Shown: one piece after another, positions 7,749-16,675 of the stretch
Layout: each line of letters begins with the position of its first letter
How positions within the stretch are numbered: the stretch's first letter is position 1
Source: AAA164-E04 sp014239995
Lineage (GTDB): Bacteria > Verrucomicrobiota > Verrucomicrobiia > Limisphaerales > AAA164-E04
Direction of reading: 5' to 3'
Length of the DNA: 29,252 nucleotides
Assembly (NCBI GenBank): GCA_029247315.1
Contig: JAQWLM010000113.1
Span: forward strand, 1-29,252
Notes under the pieces: generated by a model
What the model was told of the DNA's origin: nothing
The model's input: only the letters and a program-made list of their open reading frames with translations
The model's database searches: none
Position numbers and translations under genes: made by a program

Positions 7749-9061
7749 TGCACCTGCGACTCATTTTTCTCACCGCCTGGATCCTTCTGGGCAGCCTTTC
7801 TGCCCTGATGGGTGAAACCTTTCAGGAAACCTGGCCCCAGTGGCGTGGTGCGGAACGCAATGGGACATATCGTGGTGAGGCATGGCCAGTGCGTCTATCT
7901 GCCGAGCAGTGTTCCCTGGAGTGGACACAAGCTCTTGGCTCCAGCTACAGCATGCCTGTGCTGGATCTTCAACGCATTTTCGTCACGGAATCGGTCGACA
8001 GTGACACGGAATCGGTCAAGGCGTTCGATCGCTCCAACGGCAAGTTGCAGTGGTCTACCACCTGGAAGGCCGGTATGAAAGTTCCTTTCTTTGCGCGTTC
8101 CAACGGAAGCTGGATGCGATCCACGCCAGCCCTGCACGACGGAAAATTGTTTGTCATGGGGATGCAGGAGACCCTTGTATGTCTGGATGCGATATCGGGT
8201 GATGTCGTTTGGAGGTTGAACATCCCCAGTTCTCTGGACACGCCTGATCCCTCCTTTGGTGGTGTTTCCTCGCCCTTGCTGCACGATGGGCACCTCTACG
8301 TCCAGGCGGGTGGCGGCGTGGTCAAGGTGGGCGCTGGCAGCGGTCATATCCTTTGGTCTTCAGCTCTCTCCAAGGATGCCATGAACAGCAGTCCCTTTTC
8401 CTCTCCCATCATTGCTCAACTGGGGGGAGTGTCCCAACTCGTTGTTCTGGGCAGGTCAGGCTTGAACGGTCTCGACATGGCAGATGGCTCATCATTGTGG
8501 CGGCGCGATGTGCCCGCCTTTCGCGGTATGAACATCCTGACGCCCACCATCATTGGGGAGGGTGTTTTCACGGCCACCTATGGTGGCAAAGCCCATCTTT
8601 TTCAGCCTGGACAATCCTCTGATGGCGTTTGGTCGGTATCGGAAAGTTGGCAACAGAAATTTCAAGGCTACATGAGCAGTCCAGTCGTGGTTGGGGACCA
8701 TGCATACATTCATGGTCGCTCCGGCAGGCTCGTGTGCCTGGACACGGTTTCTGGTGCGATCGCATGGACGTCTGGAAAAAGTTTCACCAAGTATTGCTCC
8801 ATCGTGGCAAATGGTGATCGCTTGTTGGTGCTCTCCACTGACGGAAAACTTCGACTTCTTGCGGCAAATCCTGAGCGGTGTGAAATCCTGGATGAGTTGC
8901 GTGTGTCCGACGAGGAAACCTGGGCTCATCTCAGCATGGCTGATGACCAGGTCGTGATCCGTTCATTGAACCATCTCAGTGTCTTCAGGTGGAAAAGCGC
9001 TGTCCCTTCCAAGACCACCGCTTCTCGTGTGACACCTCAAACCGTGCGTTCTGAAATCTAA
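7742..9061 (+). CDS. Secreted PQQ-type beta-propeller protein
   Basis: 439 residues. A signal peptide (about 1-24) precedes WPQWRGAERNG, the standard opening of PQQ-like (quinoprotein-fold) WD-type propellers in Verrucomicrobiota and Planctomycetota. Repeated blades end in motifs such as VKAFDRSNGKLQWS, LVCLDAISGDVVWRL, LNGLDMADGSSLWRRDV and LVCLDTVSGAIAWTSG, i.e. the x-D-x2-[ST]G-x2-x-W tryptophan-docking repeat. Nothing shows that PQQ itself is bound, and many homologues are structural or binding proteins. The start is ATG 7742, with a second ATG at 7748; there is only a weak GAG upstream. It sits 13 bases before the FAD oxidoreductase, so the two probably form an operon under the control region described at 7609-7748. 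Confidence 0.87.
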   Translation: MTMHLRLIFLTAWILLGSLSALMGETFQETWPQWRGAERNGTYRGEAWPVRLSAEQCSLEWTQALGSSYSMPVLDLQRIFVTESVDSDTESVKAFDRSNGKLQWSTTWKAGMKVPFFARSNGSWMRSTPALHDGKLFVMGMQETLVCLDAISGDVVWRLNIPSSLDTPDPSFGGVSSPLLHDGHLYVQAGGGVVKVGAGSGHILWSSALSKDAMNSSPFSSPIIAQLGGVSQLVVLGRSGLNGLDMADGSSLWRRDVPAFRGMNILTPTIIGEGVFTATYGGKAHLFQPGQSSDGVWSVSESWQQKFQGYMSSPVVVGDHAYIHGRSGRLVCLDTVSGAIAWTSGKSFTKYCSIVANGDRLLVLSTDGKLRLLAANPERCEILDELRVSDEETWAHLSMADDQVVIRSLNHLSVFRWKSAVPSKTTASRVTPQTVRSEI

Positions 9062-9074
9062 CCCATCCGGCTCG

Positions 9075-10319
9075 TTGAAATCCTCAGACACGGAATATCT
9101 GGTTATTGGAGGGGGTATTACGGGATTGTCATGCGCCGCTGCTCTGGTCGCGGAAGGTAAGGAAGTGACGGTGCTCGAGGCCTCGGGAGCTGTGGGGGGA
9201 AGGATGCGCACCGAGGCCCATGAAGGGTATCTTTTAGACGTTGGGTTTCAGGTCTACCTGACCAGTTACGAAGAAGGAGTGCCGTACTTTGACCCGTGCA
9301 AGCTTGGTTTTCAATCCTTTGTACCCGGGGCTTACATCTCCAACAAGCAATCGCTGCATTTCATGGGGGATGCGATTCGGTTTCCCTCCTGCGCCCTGTC
9401 CACCCTGCTTTGTCCCGAGGCTACCTTGCGCGACAAGTGGATCATCTGGCGGCTTTCCAATCACCTCAAACAACTCAGCGATGTTGCCATCTGGAATCAG
9501 CCTGATCTAAGCACCCTCTCATATTTGCGCCACCTTGGTCTGAGCGATCGTGTTATTTCCTGCTTCTTCAAACCCTTCTTTGGCGGTGTTTTCCTTGATG
9601 ACACCCTGTCGGTTTCATGTCGTCTGTTCCAATTTCTCTACAAGCGATTTGCAACGGGTTCTGCAGCACTTCCACGTGAGGGCATGGGGGCCATTCCCCG
9701 CGCTCTGTGCAAGCGACTCTATCCGGATGTGGTGCGGCTTCATCACCGCGTGACCGCCATTGACAATGGTCTTGTGCGTCTCGAGGGTGGTGGCTCTTAT
9801 CGAGCCAAGAGCATCGTGTGTGCACTCGACCATCATGCCGCGGCCCGCTTGTTGCCACTGGTGCCTCCCGCCCCCGGTCGTTCCACAGAGGTCCTCTACT
9901 TTGCGACCCCAACCAAGCCTTCCCGGCACCCCGCACTGGTGCTCAACGGGGCTGGGTCCGGGTGTGTCAACCATTTCTGCTTTCCCAGCCAGATTCAGCC
10001 TTCCTACGCACCTCTCGGAAGACATCTTGCCTCGGTGACACTCAGGCAAGGCGGGGATCATCACTCACAGGGAACGCATCCGGACAAGGTTCTCAAGGAA
10101 ATCAGGAGGTGGATGGATACGGATACTTCCGACTGGGTCTTTCTCAAATCCTTTCATGTTCCAAATGCCCTTCCCGTGCTTGGGACCATGCCAGGGCCCG
10201 GGTTTCGAGAAGTCCACCCGCATCTCTGGCAGGCGGGGGATTATCTAGCCTATCCATCGATCAATGGTGCCTTGTTCAGCGGCAGGCAAGTTGCCCGGCT
10301 TGCGATGGAAGCGTCTTGA
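9075..10319 (+). CDS. NAD(P)/FAD-dependent amine-oxidase/phytoene-desaturase-like oxidoreductase
   Basis: 414 residues. The N-terminus has GGGITGLS (12-19), the acidic end of beta-2 (VLEASG, E35) and GGRMRTE (41-47), the FAD signature of the flavin amine oxidase/protoporphyrinogen oxidase/phytoene desaturase superfamily. A C-terminal AGDYLAYPSINGALFSGRQVA closes the FAD site. The substrate is unknown; similar stand-alone proteins are usually annotated only as FAD-dependent oxidoreductases. The start is TTG at 9075, the only start before the Rossmann strand, and it lies 13 bases after the propeller gene's stop. No signal peptide is present, unlike its neighbour. Confidence 0.85.
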   Translation: MKSSDTEYLVIGGGITGLSCAAALVAEGKEVTVLEASGAVGGRMRTEAHEGYLLDVGFQVYLTSYEEGVPYFDPCKLGFQSFVPGAYISNKQSLHFMGDAIRFPSCALSTLLCPEATLRDKWIIWRLSNHLKQLSDVAIWNQPDLSTLSYLRHLGLSDRVISCFFKPFFGGVFLDDTLSVSCRLFQFLYKRFATGSAALPREGMGAIPRALCKRLYPDVVRLHHRVTAIDNGLVRLEGGGSYRAKSIVCALDHHAAARLLPLVPPAPGRSTEVLYFATPTKPSRHPALVLNGAGSGCVNHFCFPSQIQPSYAPLGRHLASVTLRQGGDHHSQGTHPDKVLKEIRRWMDTDTSDWVFLKSFHVPNALPVLGTMPGPGFREVHPHLWQAGDYLAYPSINGALFSGRQVARLAMEAS

Positions 10320-10398
10320 TTGACACTGAGGGCCTGCTGGCAGTCTTCCAGGATCATCATGAAGCTGCCTTCCTCGTCGTGGAGGTGGTCTAAAGGGC

Positions 10399-11463
10399 CT
10401 AAAAACCCTGCCCGAGGGACAGCGTCTTGATGCGACAGAGGTACATGTCGCTGGTCATGTATAGCGTGGAGCCATCATTTCCGAAACCGCAGTTTGCCGT
10501 GGCGGGTCCGGGACGTATGGTTCCAATATGCTTCCCCTTTGGTGTAAAGATCAGCACACCGCCCGGGCCAGTGGCCCACACGGCACCATGGATATCCACT
10601 TTCAGACCGTCCGGTAAACCTGGGTTGGTATCGCCAATCATATCGGTTGCATCAAAGAAGGTGCGTTCGTTGGTGATGGTGGCATCCTCCTGAACGTCGA
10701 AAGCCAGCCAGTGTGCCTGCTTGGGATCCGAGTTGGCAACGTAGAGTGTCTGGCCGTCCGGTGACAAGTCAATCCCGTTGGGCCGCGTCATGCGGTCGGT
10801 CAGCAGGACCAATTCGCCTGTTCGACGCAAAAGATAGACACCCTGGAAAAGCAGTTCCTTCTTGGGGTCGTCCATGTTTTTCTCCAGTCCATAGGGTGGG
10901 TCCGTGAAATAAAGGTTTCCCTTGGCGTCATAGACCAGATCGTTTGGGCTGTTGAAACGACGGTACTTGTAATAGCGCACCAGGGTCTCGATCGTCCCGT
11001 CCGAGTTCAATCGACCAATACGACGGTCTCCATGCATGGCAAGAACCAAGCGTCCGGAGGTATCCAGCGTGAGGCCATTGGAACCCATTTCCCCCAGCCG
11101 TGGATTGGATCCCGTGTAGCCGCTGGGTCTGAGGTAATCCGAAAGCCCTTCCCCGTCCTTCCACTGATGTACCACGTTATTTGGAATGTCGGAAAACAGA
11201 ATGGCCTGCTCTTTGCGGCTCCAGACAGGTCCCTCCGCCCATTCGAACCCTTCCGCAAGTAATTCGATAGTGGCTTCCGTTGGAATCAACTGGTTGATAC
11301 GTTCATCAAGACGAACGACTTCGCCGATGATTACGGGGCCTGTCGGTATTTCCCCATCCGCGGGTGGGACGGTTTCCTCCTGTGACCACGCAACCGGAGC
11401 CAGGCAGCTCCCAGTCATTGCGCACGTCAGTAGTAACTTGAACAGTGATGTCTTCGTATTCAT
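10399..11463 (-). CDS. Secreted SMP-30/gluconolactonase/LRE-family protein
   Basis: 354 residues with a signal peptide (about 1-27) and then a six-bladed propeller of the SMP-30 family, whose members hydrolyse sugar lactones using a divalent metal. Likely metal ligands are E77 (FEWAEGPVW), N174 (FNSPNDLVYD), the Asn of RPNGIDLSPDG, and the Asp of GLPDGLKVD. FTDPPYG and VYLL are typical blade motifs. It converges on the FAD oxidoreductase and is divergent from the SET-ITPase gene, with which it shares 136 bases of upstream DNA. Periplasmic lactone hydrolysis would complement an upstream sugar or uronate oxidation step, but this pathway link is an inference. Confidence 0.9.
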   Translation of the reverse strand: MNTKTSLFKLLLTCAMTGSCLAPVAWSQEETVPPADGEIPTGPVIIGEVVRLDERINQLIPTEATIELLAEGFEWAEGPVWSRKEQAILFSDIPNNVVHQWKDGEGLSDYLRPSGYTGSNPRLGEMGSNGLTLDTSGRLVLAMHGDRRIGRLNSDGTIETLVRYYKYRRFNSPNDLVYDAKGNLYFTDPPYGLEKNMDDPKKELLFQGVYLLRRTGELVLLTDRMTRPNGIDLSPDGQTLYVANSDPKQAHWLAFDVQEDATITNERTFFDATDMIGDTNPGLPDGLKVDIHGAVWATGPGGVLIFTPKGKHIGTIRPGPATANCGFGNDGSTLYMTSDMYLCRIKTLSLGQGF

Positions 11464-11554
11464 AGGATCATGGCAAGGTTGATTTCGAGCATGGCGTTGG
11501 TCAAGACTATTTCATTCTCAAATGGGTTGAACGAGATTGCGGATATCCATAAAG

Positions 11555-11594
11555 TTAACCTGATCTGATTCACGCTAGACACAGGTTAAGGAGG
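11555..11594 (+). promoter_or_regulatory. Inverted repeat touching a strong ribosome-binding site
   Basis: TTAACCTG (11555-11562) and CAGGTTAA (11582-11589) are perfect 8-bp inverted arms 19 bases apart. The strong Shine-Dalgarno AAGGAGG (11588-11594) begins inside the right arm and lies 5 bases before the ATG at 11600. In RNA the stem would pair the first two A of the Shine-Dalgarno; in DNA the dyad could be an operator. Both readings are inference. Confidence 0.5.
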
Positions 11595-11599
11595 TTTTA

Positions 11600-12763
11600 A
11601 TGACTATGGCTCAACACCCACGCAACCATCATCCGTTGATTGATGTGGGGATTTCCAAGATTCACGCTCAAGGTGCGTTTGCGCGCAAGGACATCCCCAA
11701 GGGAACCCGGATCGTCGAATACAAGGGTCCAAAACTCACTAGAGAAGCATCTCAGCGTGCCATGGATGATGGAAACGCATACATTTTTCACCTGAATGAT
11801 GAAGAAGATATCGATGGGAGCGTGCTTTGGAACATAGGGCGCTATGTCAATCACAGTTGTGGCCCCAACCTTGAATGCCTGGTTGTAGAGGAACGCGTAT
11901 GGCTGGATGCCTTGCGTGATATAAAAAAAGGCGAGGAACTGACCTGGAATTATGGCTACGGCCTGGAGTCCTTTGAAACGCGTCAGTGCAGGTGTGGCCA
12001 AGCGCAGTGTAGTGGATACATGGTTGCTGAAGATGACTTTGAAAAAGTTTCCGCCTTCATGGAATTGAAAAAGAAAGCAAAGATGCTTCAGAGCCAGAAA
12101 GTTCTGCCAGTCAAGTCGCCGGAAATCCTCTACATCGCAACCAGTAACACCCACAAGGTCGCCGAGATCTCCAAGATGCTTGGTGCGGCTACCCGCTGCA
12201 TTCCCATGAGCACCTTCAGCGAGTCACCCGTCCTGAGCGAAGAGGGTGACACCTTTACAGAGAATGCCCTTGCCAAAGCGACTCAATTTGCGGATTGGCT
12301 TCTTGCATCTGGAAAAGTTGATTCCGGGGACTGGATGACCCTGGCCGATGATTCGGGGCTGGAAGTCGATGCCTTGGGTGGTGCCCCTGGAGTCCATTCA
12401 GCACGGTTTGCCGCCGACGAAACAGATGCGCACGGGAACGCTTCCGATGCGGCTAACAACACCAAGCTGTTGCGCATGCTCAAGGGTGTGGATGCCGCGA
12501 AGCGAGTGGCACGTTTTCGTTGTGTCCTGGCGCTGGTCCGACCTTCACCCGGTCAACCGTCCCATGAGCACTGGACTTTTGATGGGACTTGCGAGGGTGT
12601 CATGGGAGATACTCCCACTGGCGCGCATGGATTTGGCTATGACCCCTTGTTTTTTCCCAATGGATTTGATCAAACCTTCGCTTCGCTGGGATCGGCAATT
12701 AAAAACACAATCAGCCACCGAAGCTTGGCGCTTGCCAAGTTAAAGCATTTTCTGCATTCATGA
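11600..12763 (+). CDS. SET-domain protein fused to RdgB/HAM1 non-canonical purine NTP pyrophosphatase
   Basis: 387 residues in one uninterrupted frame. Residues 14-141 form a SET lysine-methyltransferase domain: IHAQGAFARKDIPKGTRIVEY (21-41), GRYVNHSCGPN (80-90) with the knot motif NHSC, GEELTWNYGYG (111-121), and a post-SET Cys cluster CRCGQAQC (130-137). After a Lys-rich linker (142-175) comes a complete ITPase: IATSNTHK (179-186), EEGDTFTENA (214-223), LADDSGLEVDALGGAPGV (248-265), GFGYDP (344-349) and NTISHR (369-374). RdgB removes dITP/dXTP/ITP from nucleotide pools; bacterial SET proteins methylate lysine in chromatin-like or ribosomal proteins. A strong AAGGAGG at 5-base spacing fixes the ATG. 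The cytochrome protein follows after 28 bases. Both domains look catalytically intact. Confidence 0.93.
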   Translation: MTMAQHPRNHHPLIDVGISKIHAQGAFARKDIPKGTRIVEYKGPKLTREASQRAMDDGNAYIFHLNDEEDIDGSVLWNIGRYVNHSCGPNLECLVVEERVWLDALRDIKKGEELTWNYGYGLESFETRQCRCGQAQCSGYMVAEDDFEKVSAFMELKKKAKMLQSQKVLPVKSPEILYIATSNTHKVAEISKMLGAATRCIPMSTFSESPVLSEEGDTFTENALAKATQFADWLLASGKVDSGDWMTLADDSGLEVDALGGAPGVHSARFAADETDAHGNASDAANNTKLLRMLKGVDAAKRVARFRCVLALVRPSPGQPSHEHWTFDGTCEGVMGDTPTGAHGFGYDPLFFPNGFDQTFASLGSAIKNTISHRSLALAKLKHFLHS

Positions 12764-12791
12764 ACCTTGGGACATTCGATGTCCCCGTCCT

Positions 12792-15503
12792 GTGCCCATG
12801 ACCCTTTCAAAATCCATACTGCCTTTCGTTTTCCAAGGAGTTTTTTGGGCCATCCTTGCCCGAGCGCAAGCAGCTGACAAAGCTTCCGATTACCTGGAGA
12901 CTTCTTCCGCGTGGATGTCCTCGACTTTGGATGCGCGCTCCCTCCCCCGCTTTTCGCTCAAGGATAATTGCACTATTCGAGGTATGATTTTTCGTTTGGG
13001 GCAAGGTGCTTATGGATGCTTTGACACGGACTTGCTGCGCTGGAGCGTTGTTTGGCAAGGGGATTTTATCCGTTATCGCAGTATGGCGACGCAGTCCTAT
13101 TTCCACCCGGGGCAAAAGAACAGTGGTGGGCAGGAGGCCCTGTGTTCCCCTTCAGGTCAAATCCTGACCGTCACCGGCTTGCATCCTGGGGGTTTCCTGG
13201 GGCGTCCCCAGCTGGTCGACCCCCGGCCTGCGGGGCCGGACCCAAGGGATCTGGGACGGGGGCCGATCGATGGTAAGCTGGGCGCCTGGCTGGGGGTCAG
13301 GCAGGAGCGTCATGGAGCGGTGCTGGCCTACAGGATTGGGGCGACCAGGATCGAGGAGCGCGGTCGGATGCGTGCCAGGGGGCAGGGGGGTGACTGGCTT
13401 CGATTCCTGAAGGTCGGGCCTCACGATACATCCCTGTGCCTTGTTCTGGGAAGTTTCCCAGGGCATGCCATCCAGCTTACTTCTGCACGGGATGGTGCTG
13501 CGGGTGTTGGCGTCTCGCGGGGGGAGGAAGCGAACACCCTTCATTTCTGGGCCAGGTCTGACAGTTCCGCGGTCCGTCTGCAAACACTGGGACCGGACAA
13601 TACAGTCGTGGCTCATCTGGCTCCGACCACGCATGCCTCCAGGATACGTCTTTTTCTGGGCCAGGGTAACGCATCCTCCTTGAGCGATGGCATGCCCTGG
13701 TTCCATCTGCCACGTGAGCCCCTCCCGGCAATGCCATGGCCAGAAACCGTCACGACTGCCTGGGAGCCTGTTTCAACGCAGGGAAGCCTGATTCAGGAAC
13801 GACTGCCGCTCCCGGAGCCGAATCCGTGGAAACGCAAGGTGCGCTCATCAGCAATGGCGTTTGGAACGGACGGGTCCGCCTGGGTTACGACCTTTGATGG
13901 CGATGTCTGGAGGGGAACGCCTCTGGATCCCTCGGGGCCTTTCATGCGCTGGAGGCGTATTGCCGCCGGTCTCCATGAGCCCATGAGTGTGGTGTTACGC
14001 GACGGGGCTCCTTTTATCTTCACCCGGAACGGCATTATCCTGCTCAAGGATCAGGATGGAAACGGCATGTTTGAGGAGCATGTTAATTTTTGCAACCAGT
14101 TCACCCAGTCAGCGGAAACCAGGGAATTTGCCAACGACATGATTCTTGCCAACGACGGGAGTTTCTATATTGCCAAGGGAGGGCAGCAGATCACCTTTCA
14201 GGGAATCGACAATGGCAGGGTGCTGCGTATCTCGCCGGACGGCAGGGAAGTCAAGGTGGTGGCCCGTGGTTTACGTCAACCTTTCCTGGGCTATTCCCGT
14301 GAGTGGGACATGCTCACTGCCAGCGACCAGCAGGGCCACTGGGTGCCTACGACCGCCCTTCACTGGATCAGAGAAGGGCATCACTACGGGTTCAGGCCAG
14401 GCGCCGAGCTTGTGCCGCCCTCAAGGGAAATCACACCACCCCTGTGCTGGATCCCTCATCGTGTGGTTCAGAGTGCTGCGGGCCAGGTATGGATGGGAAA
14501 AGATGGCATGGGAGAGCTGAATGGTCGCATGGTTTGCCTGGATTATTACCGACCCCGCCTGGTAACCCTGTCTTTTGACCGCCTCCCTTTTCCGAGGCAA
14601 GCCGCCGTGATCCCCCTGCCGTTGCGTTTTGATACCCCCTTGCTCAAGGCCGTGCAGCATCCCGAGAATCATTGGCTGCACCTTGTTGGTTTCAGGATCT
14701 GGGGGTCCAATGCCAGCAAATGGGCTGGTATTCTGCGCCTGCGTCCCTCGGGGCAGTCCGCTGAATACCCTGTTGAGGTCAAGGGATTCCGGGAAGGTGT
14801 CATGCTGCGTTTTTCCCAGGCACTTGAGACTCCCTCGGCCGCTAACCCGTCGCATTACAGTGTGCTGCGCTGGAACTACAAACGCTCCTCAGGATACGGT
14901 TCAGGATACTACAAGCGCCAGGGAGGCCCCGGAACGGAGCAGGTGCAGGTGCAAGGCGCTCACCTGAGCCAGGACAGGCGCAGCGTGTTTCTTTCCCTTG
15001 CTGACCCGCAGCCCATCATGCAGATGGAGGTTGTCTATCGCATCAAATCTCAGCAAAACACGCCCTTGGAGGGCTCTGCTTACCTTACATTTCATCACTT
15101 GCCCAGCGCGGACTGGCAGTCATTGGGTTTTGAGCCTCCTTCTCAGGATGACAGCGTTGTTCCAGAGCCTATCCTCGCCTTGCGCCAGGATACGCGCGAA
15201 GTTTCCGTTCTGCGTGGCAGGGCATTGTACCAAAGTATGGGCTGCATGGCTTGTCATTCCACCGATGGCACGACCGATGGGAGGGTTGGCCCCAGTTTTG
15301 CGGCCCTGATAGGCCGGAAACGCACCTTCGTCAAGGGAGCCGAACAGATCGCGGACGAGGCATACATCCGTGAATCCATCCTGGATCCAGCCCGAAAGGT
15401 TGTGCAAGGGCATGCCCAGTCGGATGTAGGCATGCCAAGCTATGCCGGTGTATTGAACCCAAGCCAAGTCGATTCGCTCGTGGCCTTCATCAAGTCCCTT
15501 TGA
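12792..15503 (+). CDS. Large secreted propeller protein (DUF6797-like) with C-terminal cytochrome c
   Basis: 903 residues from GTG 12792, or two fewer from ATG 12798; neither has a clear Shine-Dalgarno. The signal peptide ends near residue 27. The N-terminal half (from NCTIRGMIFRLGQGAYGCFDTDLLRW) resembles the DUF6797 module of verrucomicrobial/planctomycete cytochrome proteins. The middle (about 345-640) is a membrane-bound-dehydrogenase-type propeller (AFGTDGSAWVTTFDGDVWRG, LKDQDGNGMFEEHVNF). The C-terminus is a class I cytochrome c with haem motif CMACH (818-822) and the likely distal ligand M881 (DVGMPSY). It probably passes electrons from an oxidised sugar or alcohol to the periplasmic chain; the substrate is unknown. 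The gene is unusually GC-rich between 13150 and 13500. Confidence 0.88.
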   Translation: MPMTLSKSILPFVFQGVFWAILARAQAADKASDYLETSSAWMSSTLDARSLPRFSLKDNCTIRGMIFRLGQGAYGCFDTDLLRWSVVWQGDFIRYRSMATQSYFHPGQKNSGGQEALCSPSGQILTVTGLHPGGFLGRPQLVDPRPAGPDPRDLGRGPIDGKLGAWLGVRQERHGAVLAYRIGATRIEERGRMRARGQGGDWLRFLKVGPHDTSLCLVLGSFPGHAIQLTSARDGAAGVGVSRGEEANTLHFWARSDSSAVRLQTLGPDNTVVAHLAPTTHASRIRLFLGQGNASSLSDGMPWFHLPREPLPAMPWPETVTTAWEPVSTQGSLIQERLPLPEPNPWKRKVRSSAMAFGTDGSAWVTTFDGDVWRGTPLDPSGPFMRWRRIAAGLHEPMSVVLRDGAPFIFTRNGIILLKDQDGNGMFEEHVNFCNQFTQSAETREFANDMILANDGSFYIAKGGQQITFQGIDNGRVLRISPDGREVKVVARGLRQPFLGYSREWDMLTASDQQGHWVPTTALHWIREGHHYGFRPGAELVPPSREITPPLCWIPHRVVQSAAGQVWMGKDGMGELNGRMVCLDYYRPRLVTLSFDRLPFPRQAAVIPLPLRFDTPLLKAVQHPENHWLHLVGFRIWGSNASKWAGILRLRPSGQSAEYPVEVKGFREGVMLRFSQALETPSAANPSHYSVLRWNYKRSSGYGSGYYKRQGGPGTEQVQVQGAHLSQDRRSVFLSLADPQPIMQMEVVYRIKSQQNTPLEGSAYLTFHHLPSADWQSLGFEPPSQDDSVVPEPILALRQDTREVSVLRGRALYQSMGCMACHSTDGTTDGRVGPSFAALIGRKRTFVKGAEQIADEAYIRESILDPARKVVQGHAQSDVGMPSYAGVLNPSQVDSLVAFIKSL

Positions 15504-15547
15504 ACTTGTTTTGCCCTGGAGAGGCAGCCCCAAGGTGGAGAGGATGC

Positions 15548-16129
15548 ATGTTGAGAGTGCCCGTGATTGCCCAGAATAATTCGTTGAACGCTCAGGAAAT
15601 GCCATTTACGATCACATCAAACATGACACTGGACGACTCACAAAAACAAGCGGTGCGGCAATGGATCGATGAGGGACTCAAGGTTGCTGACATCCAGAAA
15701 AAGCTGACCGAAGATTTCAACGCAAACCTTACCTACATGGAGGTCAGGTTTCTGGTCGACGACCTGGGGGTCATCCCCAAGGATCCAGAGCCGGAAGTCC
15801 AGGAGGAGACCCCTGATCCCGAGCCTGAAAACCCTGAGGCCTCCGATAGCGCGCCCCAGCAGGAGCCTTCCGGAGAACTGGTTGACGACGCACAGGAAGT
15901 CCCGCCTGCTGGAGGGAAGGTAAGTATCACGCTCGACCAATTGGCCCGCCCGGGCATGATGGTCAGTGGCAAGGTGACCTTCAGTGATAACCAGTCCGCT
16001 GGTTGGTATCTGGACCAGTTTGGACAGTTGGGGCTATCACCTGAGCAGGAAGGTTACAAGCCCTCCCAGACGGACCTCATGGAATTTCAGATGACTTTGC
16101 AATCAGAGCTTTCGCGTAAGGGAATGTAG
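15548..16129 (+). CDS. Hypothetical acidic protein with N-terminal helical DNA-binding-like segment
   Basis: About 193 residues. The segment TLDDSQKQAVRQWIDEGLKV, followed by ADIQKKL and YMEVRFLVDDLG, looks like a helix-turn-helix-type fold and recurs, to my knowledge, in uncharacterised Verrucomicrobiota proteins. A linker of Pro/Glu repeats (about residues 75-115, PEPEVQEETPDPEPENPE) leads to a C-terminal part (VSITLDQLARPGMMVSGKVTFSDNQSAGWYLDQFGQLGL). The ATG at 15548 was chosen because GGAGAGG (15537-15543) precedes it. ATG 15623 would give a protein starting right at MTLDDSQKQ and is a real alternative; the frame is open from 15500. Function is unknown. Confidence 0.7.
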   Translation: MLRVPVIAQNNSLNAQEMPFTITSNMTLDDSQKQAVRQWIDEGLKVADIQKKLTEDFNANLTYMEVRFLVDDLGVIPKDPEPEVQEETPDPEPENPEASDSAPQQEPSGELVDDAQEVPPAGGKVSITLDQLARPGMMVSGKVTFSDNQSAGWYLDQFGQLGLSPEQEGYKPSQTDLMEFQMTLQSELSRKGM

Positions 16130-16282
16130 ATCCCTTGTCCCGAGGCTTTGGATGATGCGAACCCCGCGCAACTTTACCCCTCTTTGTGGGTTTGTGATTG
16201 ATGTAATGTCTCCAGCAATCCATCTCATCAGGCCGAGATTGGGGTTGAATTTGAAGACACAAACCATAACCTGACTCTTATT

Positions 16283-16675
16283 ATGCAATTGAAACAATTC
16301 AGAACACGGGCTGCATTCACCTTGGTGGAAATCATGATCGTGGTGGCGATCATCGGGTTATTGGCCGCCATTGCGGTTCCCAACCTCCTGCGTGCCAGGG
16401 AGCGCACGCAACTGAGCCTGATCCAGAATAACCTTCGCCTGATTGACAACGCCAAGCAATCCTGGGCCCTTGAGAACGGTCAGTCCAGTTCGGCTGTGCC
16501 CAACGAGGAACAACTGGCTCCCTATTTCAACAAAAGCAAGTTTCCTTCGGCCTCTGTGGGTGAAACCTATAACATTGGCAAGGTAAACGAGTCCGCAACG
16601 GCGAACCTGCCAGCGGGTGAGAGTCTGACTGGATTGACGGGGCCCTTTGATTCAGAAGGTGATCGGGGCCCTTGA
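16283..16675 (+). CDS. Type IV pilin-like / pseudopilin protein
   Basis: 130 residues. After an 11-residue basic leader comes the N-methylation signature FTLVEIMIVVAIIGLLAAIAV with the conserved Glu at +5 (E16), then NLLRARE, as in GspG/PilA-type proteins. Prepilin peptidase would cut between A11 and F12; the -1 residue is Ala rather than the usual Gly. The short C-terminal region has few features and no cysteine pair. No assembly genes are nearby, so it is either a minor pilin or a type II secretion-type pseudopilin, a style common and scattered in Verrucomicrobiota. No clear Shine-Dalgarno precedes ATG 16283. Confidence 0.87.
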   Translation: MQLKQFRTRAAFTLVEIMIVVAIIGLLAAIAVPNLLRARERTQLSLIQNNLRLIDNAKQSWALENGQSSSAVPNEEQLAPYFNKSKFPSASVGETYNIGKVNESATANLPAGESLTGLTGPFDSEGDRGP

